DNA of 30,570 nt, from contig NW_013654322.1 of NCBI RefSeq assembly GCF_000499385.1, positions 1 through 30,570 of the forward strand. Reading direction: 5' to 3'. The stretch comes from Eimeria necatrix. Taxonomy: Eukaryota; Apicomplexa; Conoidasida; Eucoccidiorida; Eimeriidae. The position numbers were made by a program, and so were the translations under genes. The stretch's first letter is position 1; every line of letters starts with the position of its first letter. This document shows, piece by piece, positions 22,659 to 30,502 of the stretch. The notes under the pieces are model-generated. The model searched no databases. It was not told the DNA's origin and was given only the letters and a program-made list of their open reading frames with translations.

Positions 22659-23425
22659 GCACCCTCAGCAACAGCAGCGGCAACAGCTGCAGCTCCGAGG
22701 CCGGTAGCGGGAGCACCAACAGCAGAAGCTACAGCAGCAGCAGCAACAACACGTGCAGCAGCAGCAGCAGCAGCTTAGTGCATGCTTTTCACTTTATTTG
22801 GTTTTGTCTCGCTGCTTATTTGCTGCTGCTGCTCGCAGGGAGGGGCTGTGGACCCGCGTCTGCTGGCTTTCGTGTTTTCAAGTGTACGTACACTCCAGTG
22901 TGCTGCTCCTGCGAATCCGCAGAGCTCCCGTCCAAGCGTTTCACTGCTGATGCAGCTTGCAGGTGTGTTGCTGCTGCTGCTGCCTCTGCTGCTGCTGCTG
23001 CCTCTGCTGTTGCTGCTGCCTCTACTGCTGCTGCTGCCTCTGTTGCTGCTGCTGCCTCTGCTGCTGCTGCTGCTGCCTCTGCTGCTGCTGTGCAAGCTGT
23101 TGCGGGGCGAGCTGCTTTGCCGCCACGGCGGTGGCCGTGGTCGTAGCGCAGCAGCAGCAGCAACCGCAGGATGGAATGCTGCTGCTTCTTCTTAGGCCTG
23201 CTGCTGCTGTTGCTGCCCTTCGGCTCTGCTGCAGCTTCTATGTGCAGCTTCCCTAGTTTGGTTTTGATTATTTTTTATACTTAGATGCCTCTGTACAGCA
23301 GTGCTGCTGCGCTGCTGTGCTGCTGCGCTGCTGTGCTGCTGCGCTGCTGTGCTGCAGGCAGCAAGGCGCACCTGCTGCTGTTAATGCCAAAGCTTGTCTC
23401 GCTGGTCACGTGCGATGACGCGTAG
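11872..23425 (+). CDS. MON2: MON2 homologue (Golgi/endosomal trafficking, Sec7-related DCB-HUS-HEAT protein)
   Basis: MON2 is a large Arf-GEF-like scaffold without a Sec7 domain, working at the trans-Golgi and endosomes. Phase-consistent model: 11872-17037, 17187-17779, 18041-18500, 19017-19569, 19784-21496, 21657-22012, 22200-22251, 22301-22614, 22839-22883, 22923-22962, 23358-23425 (about 3,119 residues; human is about 1,700). Start is the first ATG (MTAAAAAADS). Family-like blocks: ELTALLQDSKKKYSS (DCB start, about 210 bases into the conserved N-terminus), LRAVRLVVQLVYMYFPLL and DWVRAVALEALAVCCSD (HUS-like), FAALRALQQLLQTQGQLL, YRCIGLLWSLTDFLGK, AKQWAETLVIAVDGVRVLLL, LWMMGWAVYWQLARNL and LLLMPKLVSLVTCDD near the C-terminus. 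Long Ala, Gln and Ser runs account for most of the extra length. Exons 1-6 are well supported; exons 7-11 and the stop are tentative, and part of exon 5 (near 20740-20820) could be an intron. Confidence 0.88.
19708..19733. repeat. Telomere-like repeat (CCCTAAA) inside MON2 intron 4
   Basis: Three and a half perfect CCCTAAA units lie in the 214-base intron 19570-19783 (donor GTCAGC, acceptor CTTTGCAG). The unit is the AAACCCT telomere type known from Eimeria and plants. It is interstitial, flanked by MON2 exons on both sides. Confidence 0.9.
21567..21640. repeat. Degenerate telomere-like repeat (TTTAGGG) inside MON2 intron 5
   Basis: About ten diverged units (GGGTTTA, GGGTTTG, GGGTCTA, GGGTTCA) fill the middle of the 160-base intron 21497-21656 (donor GTGAGG, acceptor CTCTGCAG). 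Orientation is opposite to the repeat in intron 4. Confidence 0.9.
22982..23090. repeat. 18-base tandem repeat in MON2 intron 10
   Basis: About six copies of CCTCTGCTGCTGCTGCTG, with single-base variants (TTG, CTACTG), in the modelled intron 22963-23357. The region is pyrimidine-rich on the sense strand. Confidence 0.7.
23302..23357. repeat. 16-base tandem repeat before the last MON2 acceptor
   Basis: Three near-identical copies of TGCTGCTGCGCTGCTG followed by TGCTGCAG, which serves as the modelled acceptor of the last exon. Confidence 0.7.
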
Positions 23426-24001
23426 GCCTTTGCTGCTGCTGCTGTTGCTGCTGAGACAGAATGCTGTTGCTGCTGCGACGTGCTGCTGCTGCTGCGACTT
23501 GCTGCCGCTGCTGCTATGCATTAATTGCTGTCTTGAGAGCTCTCTGCTGCTGGTGCTGCGCTTTTGCTGCTGCATCTGCTGCGCTGCAGCTGCTTACGGC
23601 GGGAGGTGCAGCTGTGCTTGCAGACAACTGTAGAAGCCCTCGGGCTGTCTCAGCAGCAGCAGCAAGAGCAGCAGCAGGAGCAGCAGCAGGAGCAGGAGAG
23701 GGACAATGCTTGTAGTTTGGGCTCCTAAATAAAGCCTTTTTTCCCCGCAGCAAGAGCTGCTGCTGCTGCGACGACGGCGCCTCGTGCAGCAGCAGCAGCA
23801 GCAGCAGAACCTCGCAGCGCGCTGCTGCTCGTGCTGCAGCAGCAGCAACGCGCTGCAGCTGATGTGCCTTTGGCCCCATTTTGCTTCTGTCTCTGCGGCT
23901 TGTGCGGCCAAGAGAGCAGCAGACTAGAGGGGAGCTGCCTGGAGGCATTTGTTGATTTCTGCAGAGACCAACTGCTTCCTAATTTGTATTTAACTAGCAG
24001 C

Positions 24002-24195
24002 ACGCAGCAGCACTTCTAGTTTGCTGCTGCTGCAGCTGCTGCTGCTGCAGCTGCTGCTGCAGCAGCTGCAACTAAACACGCGCAACAGCACTTCTAGTTC
24101 GCTACTGCTGCAGCTGCTGCAGCTGCTGCAGCTGCAGCAGCTGCTGCAACTAAACGCACGCAGCAGCACTTCTAGTCTGCTGCTGCTGCAGCTGC
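24002..24195. repeat. 78-base tandem repeat, about 2.5 copies
   Basis: CAGCACTTCTAGT recurs with CACTTCTAGT at 24011, 24089 (CAACAG variant before it) and 24167, spacing exactly 78 both times. The units are separated by CTGCAG-rich filler and GCAACTAAAC. The TAG inside each unit falls in the same frame. Confidence 0.75.
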
Positions 24196-24359
24196 TGCAG
24201 CAAGCAGGAGGTAGTTGTTCAGCTGCATGCGGGTCCCGTGGCTTTCAAGCAGCAGCTCACGCAGCAGCAAACGAAGGACAGAGCTAGGCTGAGACACGAA
24301 CAAATGAGTTTCCGCCTCTACAGCAGCAAACTGGAGCTGCTGCAGCTGCAGTTTGCTGC

Positions 24360-24475
24360 TGCTGCAGTTGCCGCTGCTGTAGCTGCTCCTGCTGCAGTTG
24401 CTGCCGCCGCAGCTGCAGCTGCTGCCGCCGCAGCTGCAGCTGCTGCCACTGCAGCTGCTGCAGCGGTTCCTGCCG
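24360..24475. repeat. CTGCAG/CAGCTG palindromic tandem repeat
   Basis: A unit of about 24 bases (GCTGCCGCCGCAGCTGCAGC) is repeated two to three times. It is made of overlapping CAGCTG and CTGCAG palindromes, so both strands read poly-Ala or Leu/Gln. It lies just beyond the 3' end of eIF3k. Confidence 0.55.
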
Positions 24476-24544
24476 CAGCCGCTGCAGCTGCCGTTGGAGC
24501 AGCAGCTGAGTGGCTGCTGCCGGCGAGTCAGCTGCTGCCGCTGC

Positions 24545-24577
<33 letters not shown>

Positions 24578-24584
24578 GGGGGAG

Positions 24585-24788
24585 CTAGCTCTCGAGGAGC
24601 GCGAGGCACTGGCGAAGGCCTTCGACAGATAAATACTTTTCAACAGTTTTGTGAGCCACAGAAGCTCTTGTGGCGAGGGCTTTGGGGGCATCTGTTTCTC
24701 TGGGGACAATGCGGACAATCTTTTGGCCAGCAGCAGCATCTTCGATGGTCCATCCCCTGGCTTTGACGAGCTTTTCGACCTTGTCGTC

Positions 24789-24827
<39 letters not shown>

Positions 24828-25275
24828 GTTCAAGTTCAGCAGCTGGCAAAAGTCCGACAGAGAAATTGTCGAAAAAGTCTGCTGCAGCACTTCGCACACA
24901 TAACGCCGCAGCGCCTCCACCACTCCCGGCGTGTGCAGCACGTCGGCCATTTCGGGTTCCCGCAGCATTGCCCACGCCTGCAGCAAACTCCACAAGCCCA
25001 AAACGAGAAACTATTCAGCTCCAGCGGCCTCTACGCATGCAGCAGCAGCAGCAGCAGCAACAGCAGCCTTAAATCCGAAAAAAACCACTCCTGCAGCTTA
25101 AAAATCCGTCAAACGCGGGCTCGTTGCTGCAGCAGCAGCAGCAGCAGCAGCTGCGCAGCAGCAAGTGTACGTGCAGGCACAGGGATGCCGCGCTGCTTCG
25201 TGAAGCAGCAAAAGCAAGAAACGCAAAGCAGCATTTTAGCTAATATGCAGGCCTTGATAAGCAGCAAACGGCGTA

Positions 25276-25307
<32 letters not shown>

Positions 25308-25681
25308 GGTGTTACCGCTTTGAAGTCGCAGCTTTCGAGGAGCTCCTGGAGAGTGAGGACGTCTTGGACTTTCTTTTCGTCTTCGGGGTTTGGAAAGTGA
25401 GAAGGCGCAATGCAGGCGTAGTAGCCAAACTGGTTTTCCGGAAGAGCCACTATAGTCTGCACAAGGATCTTGCGTACAACTTCTGCATTGGCGCACTGGG
25501 GGTAAAGCAGGTAGAGGCGCAGCACTGCAGAACACAAGTCCGGAGAGGCCCCGCCCGCGGCAATTCCCCTTTCCAAATGGTTCACCAGCAAGTCCAAAGT
25601 GCTCGGCAAATATATCATTTGGTGAATATTCAACAAGTCCTCCACGGGGAACTGTTCCACGCTGACTGCGGGCTCCGTCAT
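24585..25681 (-). CDS. EIF3K: Eukaryotic translation initiation factor 3 subunit K
   Basis: eIF3k is a small HEAT plus winged-helix subunit of eIF3, which recruits mRNA to the 40S ribosome. Two exons: 25681-25316 and 25010-24585, joined in phase 0 across a 305-base intron (donor GTAACA, acceptor GAATAG), giving 263 residues (human 218). Exon 1 begins MTEPAVSVEQFPVEDLLNIH, with PSTLDLLVNHLERGI, AVLRLYLLYPQCANAEVVRK and LTLQELLESCDFKA, parallel to the NPENLATLERYVE, VLKLYQFNP and LETCHFQA regions of the family. Exon 2 has FLVLGLWSLLQAWAML, ALRRYVCEVLQQTFSTISLS and the winged-helix part KVEKLVKARGWTIEDA. An inserted Ala run of about 13 splits exon 2. It is convergent with MON2 and divergent from the next gene. 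Confidence 0.92.
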
Positions 25682-26292
25682 TGTGCGTCGTCGGCGCCAA
25701 CACCTCGCGAAACCTGCCTCAAATTCCCAGCTTCCACGCGATCTCCGCGCGCAAAATGTTCAAAATTAAACAAATAATTTATAATTCCACTCGCTTTTCG
25801 AGTTCGCCCGCGGAAACCGCTCGAAATGCTGCGCAAGTGCCTCCACCCCGCTCCCCACACCGGCGCCCTCTCCGTCAAGTCTACAGGCGGATAATTGCAG
25901 GATTTCAACTTCCAATTTTCCCGCAAAACAAAGCCACAGCCTCTTCTTCTAATTACTCAGCAACAAATGCTCCAAGTGCGCGGCAGCCGCTGCATGCAGA
26001 CAAACCACGCGCAGCAGCTTCGCTGCAGCAGCCAGCCCAGCCCCGTGAGCAACCAAGCCTCCAGTCCACCAGCTTTTAATCTTTTTTTTAAATTTTTTGG
26101 AAAAAGTCAAACACATTTCAATTTATAATGAAACGCTGGACATAAATGACGAAGGCGGTGCCTTGCGCGCAGCTCGCGCTGGCCCGGTGCTGGGCTGCTC
26201 TTGTCTTTTTTGTGGCTCTTTCCGCGTCTTACTGCTGCTAAATCTTTGCAAGTTTAAAAGAATTTATAAAATAATTAAATTTAATTCATCCT
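25682..26292. promoter_or_regulatory. Divergent intergenic region between eIF3k and the SDHAF2-like gene
   Basis: A 611-base spacer between two divergent starts with little CAG repeat, unlike its surroundings. It has AT-rich patches at 25765-25790, 26078-26128 and 26255-26290. No clear core promoter element is visible. Short open frames here show no family match. Confidence 0.45.
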
Positions 26293-27166
26293 ATGTTGAA
26301 AGCGGCATCATCGGGGCTGCTGTCGGTCCGCAGCTGGCGACCCGCCGGGCTGCGCGTTCTTGAATGGTGCGCTGACAGCTGCTGCTTCTCTTCGTCTCAG
26401 CAGTCTGTGGGGACTCTTTTGGCAGAAAAAAGGGGAAACAAACTCAAAATAAATTCAAAAAAAGAGTTATTTGAGGAGGCAGTGGGGGCAGAATGTTCAT
26501 CAAACGACGTGGGCGCAAAAGGCAGCCAGCGGTGGGGAGAAGACGCAGCAGCAGCAACTGCTGCTGCTGCTGCAGCAGCTCCTGCCGCTCCCGCTGCAGC
26601 CCCTGCAGCAGACGCTGCAGCAGCTGCGGATGACTGGATCTACGAGGCCAAGCCTGGGGGCCGCCTGCACTTCGAGGCGCACAAGCGGCTGATGATGCTC
26701 GCATCCTCACCTGCAGCAGCAGCAGCAGCGGCAGCAGCAGAAAGGCCACCGTCAGCAGCAGCAGCAGCAGCTGCTGCTGCTGCTGGCCCGGGGGAGCCAC
26801 TGAACGCCTGGGGAGTGCCCCTAGTTCGCTACCTCCCTGCTGCTGAGCGTCAGCAGCAGCAGCAGTGCGAGCTGGGGCTGCTGGTGAGGCGCCAGTGCAT
26901 GCAAGCTGCTGCAGAGTTTGGGTCTGCTGCAGAGCGTTCTGGGGTGTACAGACACCTCAGGGAGCCCGCTGCGGAGCCGCAGGACGCTGCACTTGCTGCC
27001 AGCTTCAGAAGTGCAGAAATGAAATCTTATTTGCTGTTTTTGGCTCCCCATCTTCCTTCATTGGAGCTGCAGTGGGTCATTTCGGGCTTCCTCTCCGTGC
27101 ATTTGCGCCACATGGACCAGCAGCAGATGCAGCACCTGCTGCAGCTGCTGCTGCTGCAAGAGCGGC

Positions 27167-27214
<48 letters not shown>

Positions 27215-27615
27215 GCGCAGCAGGCTCTCAGGCACGCCCAAAGTGCTCTTGTGGGCAAACGCGCTGCTGCTGGGGCCGCCATCGGGTGAAGGGCAACAGC
27301 AGCAGCACGCGCTGCAGCAAGATCAACAGCAACAGCAGCAGCAGCAGCAGCAGCGGGACCGACAGCCACAGCAGTGGCACTGACAGTGACAGCCCCCGCA
27401 GCGACAGCAGCAGCAGCAGCAGCAGCAGCGGGAGCTGCTGCTGCGACGGCTTGACAGCAGCCACCCTAGCGGACCTGCTGCGCTGCCGCGGCCCTCGCTG
27501 TGTGCCCCCTTGCTTGCGGGGCAATAGTGCTCTTCGTCTTTTGTTTAGTTTTATAAATTCTGATCATCCTTTGCTTTCTTTTTTGCCGCCTCCTGGAGGT
27601 CTGCCTGCCGACTGA
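26293..27615 (+). CDS. Probable mitochondrial protein with an SDHAF2/Sdh5-like segment
   Basis: Single 440-codon frame from ATG 26293 to TGA 27615. The N-terminus MLKAASSGLLSVRSWRPAGL is Arg/Ser-rich, without acidic residues, like a mitochondrial transit peptide. Non-repetitive blocks: DDWIYEAKPGGRLHFEAHKR, NAWGVPLVRYLPAAE, ELGLLVRRQCMQAAAEFGSA, then from about residue 243 KSYLLFLAPHLPSLELQWVI and SGFLSVHLRHMDQQQMQHLL. The last block resembles the helical core of the SDHAF2/Sdh5/SdhE family (LELD-xx-LG-x-F, HL-xx-M-xx-x-Q-xx-xLL), which flavinylates succinate dehydrogenase. After Ala and Ser tracts, the C-terminus INSDHPLLSFLPPPGG could be the family's D-P-D-L-xx-W-L end. The RGMLE-type flavinylation motif is not evident, so the assignment is tentative; that this is a real gene is more secure. 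Confidence 0.6.
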
Positions 27616-27631
27616 AACGGCCGGACTCGCG

Positions 27632-27683
27632 CGGTGTATGTACACTGCAACGCTGTGCGCTGAGGTGTACGTACACCTCAGCG
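27632..27683. repeat. Pair of GTGTAC palindromes, one perfect over 26 bases
   Basis: 27658-27683 is a perfect inverted repeat centred between 27670 and 27671 (core GGTGTACGTACACC). A second imperfect copy, GGTGTATGTACACT, lies at 27633-27646. Both are just 3' of the SDHAF2-like stop. Confidence 0.85.
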
Positions 27684-28085
27684 TGCAGGCACCCCGCAGT
27701 GCACCGCGGAGGCCGGGCCGGATATTAAACTTCATTCTTTCCATTTTTTAGTGCAGAAATGCTTTTTAAGAAGCTTTTAAAGAACTTTTTTAAGGTTCAG
27801 TTTTCTTTGTTCTTTTGAGACTTTCTAGCGCGAACTCCCCACAGCCTTGTGCTAGACAAATGGGTGAGCCAGTCCGCTTGCATGCATGCATGCATGCAGT
27901 CAAGGAACGCAAAGACGAGCAGCAACATATTTATAAATGCATTTGACAAACTAAATATCCATAATATAACATAAATAACATAAATAAACAGCCCTCTGCT
28001 GCGCTGCCAACTCCCCAGCCTACTGGGTGCAGCAGCCACAGAAGCGGTATTGGGCGGCCCCGCTGCTGCTCTTTTGCTGCCTGCC

Positions 28086-28303
28086 GCAGCAAACTAATAC
28101 GAGTGCTGCCTTCTGCAGCAAGCTAATACTAATGCTGCCTGCTGCAGCAGACTAATACGAGTGTTGCCTGCTGCAGCAAGCTAATACTAATGTTGCCTGC
28201 TGCAGCAGACTAATACAAGTGCTTCCTGCTGCAGCAAACTAATACTATTGCTGCCTGATGCAGCAGATTAATACGGATGTTGCCTGCTGCAGCAAACCAA
28301 TGT
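28086..28303. repeat. 29-base tandem repeat, seven copies plus a partial eighth
   Basis: Each unit starts GCAGCA, continues RRCTAATAC and ends TGCCTGCT. Copies alternate: odd units read TAATACGAGTG-like, even units TACTAATG/TACTATTG-like, giving a higher-order unit of 58 bases. Unit starts fall every 29 bases from 28086 to 28260, with the partial copy at 28289. Confidence 0.9.
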
Positions 28304-29081
28304 GAGACTACTTCCTCATTCCAATTCAACTGGCCTTTAAGAATTCTGCCACCACTTTGCCCGGATCTTCATCACTCTTGTGCCTGCAGCAACTTAAGTA
28401 GTCCTCTTAGTGACTTTTTCAGTTTTTGGAAGCAAATTAAAAGAAGTTCTATTTAAGTCTGCAGCAAACTAACTGGCTCTGCCGCTTTCGCAGCCCACCG
28501 CGTCGAATTGTAGTAACAAAATTAATGCATGCTTTTCGGTTTTGTGTCTAAACTCTCTCCGATTAATTTAAAAAAATAAAGCTTGTGTGATCCCTCTGCA
28601 GATTAAGAGAAGACTGCTGCTGCGAGCTGCAGCACAAAGAACGAGTAGTGCGTCGAAGTGTACGTACACCGCGAAATAGGGCGGCGAGAAAGCCGCATTT
28701 CCACAAAACTGACACTCACTCTTAAACATCAGCAACACGGAATAGAACAAGACACGCAGCAGCTCTAAGCCCTGCTGCTGGACTTTCCCTGTTTCTTAGG
28801 CGTCGCTACTGGCCTCCACATCCATAAAATTAAGCAAACAAGAACCCAAATTCAACGGTACTGTCATTCAGCTTCCGACTGCTGCTGCTGCTGCTGCTGC
28901 TGCTGCACACACTATCTGTGCTAGTGTGCTTGCCAGTGTGCCTTTGCTCTTTGGCACTTTGGCCTGCGCCCTCCGGGGGCGCAGCAGCAGCACCCGACCG
29001 AAACTGCACGGATATCTAAATCAACAAGAGAAGACAAAGAACTGACGCTTTAATTCCATTTGCATCAAAGCGCGCAGCTCT

Positions 29082-29328
29082 GTACAGTACACGCGGCCCT
29101 CTCAGGTGTACAGACACCTAGCACAGACACCCCAAGCCCGCTGTGCATACAGCCCAATGCAAACTTGCAGTGTACACGCAACTTTGGGGTGTACACGAAA
29201 CTACGCGGCAGCGCATTTCAGACTTTCGGGCACACGACACATCTGAGGTGTACAGACACCTCGGAGGTGTACAGATAGAATCACCTCCCGCGTGCCCTGG
29301 CACCTCCAGGGTGTACAGACACTTCAGC
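29082..29328. repeat. Cluster of GGTGTACAGACACC-type palindromic elements
   Basis: Copies lie at about 29082 (TGTACAGTACACG), 29105, 29169, 29187, 29246, 29265 and 29310. The best are GGTGTACAGACACCT (29105) and GAGGTGTACAGACACCTC (29245). Spacing is irregular and both complete and half elements occur. Confidence 0.85.
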
Positions 29329-29449
29329 CGAGTGTCTTACCAATAAAAAAAGCTGACTAGAAAGCTCTTTGCTTTCTTGTTCGACTCAGTTACTAACCAC
29401 AAGACAGACCCTCTACTGGCGCGCAAGCCTTTGTTTCTAGGCTATCACT

Positions 29450-29491
29450 GAAGCAGCAGCAGCAGCAGCTGCTGCTGCTGCTGCTGCTTCC
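29450..29491. repeat. (CAG)n-(CTG)n inverted repeat
   Basis: GAA, five GCA and then seven GCT units ending TTC form a near-perfect palindrome of about 41 bases, one triplet out of register. It could extrude a cruciform or RNA hairpin. It lies in non-coding DNA. Confidence 0.8.
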
Positions 29492-29797
29492 CTTGGTCAC
29501 GCCCGTCGCTGCTGCTTAGGCGAAAGCCACTCAATGCCCCTGAATTGCCCTCCCTCCCCTTCCGAATGTGGTGGGTGTGTTCTTGCTGCTGCAGCTGCTC
29601 CAGCGGGTGCTGCTGCTGCTGTTGTTGCGTCTCCTGCAGCGCCTGGGGGTGCCCGCGTTGCTCGTGCTGCTGCTACTGGAGCTCCTCGAGCGGCGGGTGC
29701 CGCTGTTGCAGCCGTTGCAGCTCCTGCTGCTCCTGCATCTGCTACCTCTGCTGCCTCTGTCATTCTCCCGTTCCTAGATGTGTTGCTGCGCTGCTGC

Positions 29798-30169
29798 TCA
29801 TTGCAGCTCGTGGTCGCCTTCAGTGTGCTGCTGCAGCTGGCGACGCAGCTGCAGCTGCTGCTGCTGCTGCTGGTGGTGGCTCTTGTCGTGGTGGTGGTGG
29901 CGGTGGTGATGGTGCGCATGCAGCAAATGGCTTGCTGCTGCAAGGTCCCCCCTGCTGCTCTGCCGGGCCATCAGCCCGCAGGTTGGTGCTGCATACGGCG
30001 ACAGCTGCAGCACGCCCAAGTCCCGCTGCAGCTGCTCTCTGAAAATTGCTGACTCAGATTCATGCAGCAAAGCTTCGGGAATAAGTTCTGCATGTTCATC
30101 TGTCATGTCCACGCCGTCCCGCATCAACACCACGCCTTCCCGCAGCAGCACCACCTTCGCAAACAGCTC
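29798..30169 (-). CDS. Hypothetical protein, probable C-terminal exon with a His-rich segment
   Basis: After a (CTG)nCAG acceptor-like sequence at 30173-30170, the minus frame reads ELFAKVVLLREGVVLMRDGV, then DMTDEHAELIPEALLHESES, AIFREQLQRDLGVLQLSPYA and a His-rich run HAHHHHRHHHHDKSHH, ending in Gln-rich sequence and TGA at 29798. The unbiased, mixed composition of the first 75 residues is unlike the repeat-derived frames, so it is probably coding. I do not recognise the family. His-rich loops occur in zinc transporters and other metal-binding proteins, but no membrane segment is seen here. Upstream exons probably lie at 30215-30400 (for example EFNFLKFSRSREGSTRSFAS) and beyond; I could not join them in phase. 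Confidence 0.4.
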   Translation of the reverse strand, partial: ELFAKVVLLREGVVLMRDGVDMTDEHAELIPEALLHESESAIFREQLQRDLGVLQLSPYAAPTCGLMARQSSRGDLAAASHLLHAHHHHRHHHHDKSHHQQQQQQLQLRRQLQQHTEGDHELQ

Positions 30170-30253
30170 CTGCAGCAGCAGCAGCAGCAGCACCAGCAAC
30201 AGCAGCAACGTCCTTGCAGCGCCGTCAGCCGCGGCAGAAAGACGAGCATGAGC

Positions 30254-30288
<35 letters not shown>

Positions 30289-30502
30289 GGTGTGCCCAGA
30301 AGCAAAGGACCTCGTGCTGCCCTCTCTAGAACGGCTGAACTTGAGAAAATTGAATTCCAAATCTACTTTTGCTGCAGCGCCTTCGCTCTGACACTAAGCA
30401 CTTCTGGTTGCTGCTTTAATGTCTTATTGTCTGCTTGTCTAGTGCGCTGTCTCAGTGTGGAAGCGGCACAGTTTCCTCCTGAGTCCCCGCTGCCTCCCCC
30501 GT

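Larger units (their letters stand above)
23426..24584. other. Convergent region between MON2 and eIF3k
   Basis: The tail-to-tail interval is dense in CTG/CAG. Human MON2 continues about 50 residues beyond the block matching LVSLVTCDD. A donor-like GTAGGC at the proposed stop leaves room for further exons, for example around 23631-23740 (TTVEALGLSQQQQ, stop followed by AATAAAG) or 23930-24019 (CLEAFVDFCRDQLLPNLYL). None can be fixed by sequence alone. Confidence 0.4.
27616..29449. other. Intergenic region with palindromes and tandem repeats, no gene recognised
   Basis: About 1.8 kb with fairly low CAG content. It contains a TGCATGCA run (27879-27898), the 29-base tandem repeat, one short CTG tract (28878-28906) and many GTGTAC palindromes. 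Short frames here (28568-28750 minus, 29060-29346 plus and minus) are explained mostly by the palindromes and match no family I know. Confidence 0.5.

Noticed and set aside
24238..24588. Plus frame starting AFKQQLTQQQTKDRARLRHE
   Set aside because: The first 38 residues look natural, but the start is weak, the rest is palindromic poly-Ala, and it cannot be joined to MON2 in phase.
28086..28303. CRISPR-like array
   Set aside because: Units are directly adjacent without unique spacers, and the context is a eukaryotic nuclear genome.
28568..28750. 60-codon minus frame (FKSECQFCGNAAFSPPY)
   Set aside because: Short, no family match, and partly made of the palindromic element (YVH).
29497..29943. 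Minus frame rich in Ala/Thr ending EGEGGQFRGIEWLSPKQQ
   Set aside because: Could be a terminal exon, but no acceptor or homology fixes it, and plus-strand frames of the same stretch are equally open.
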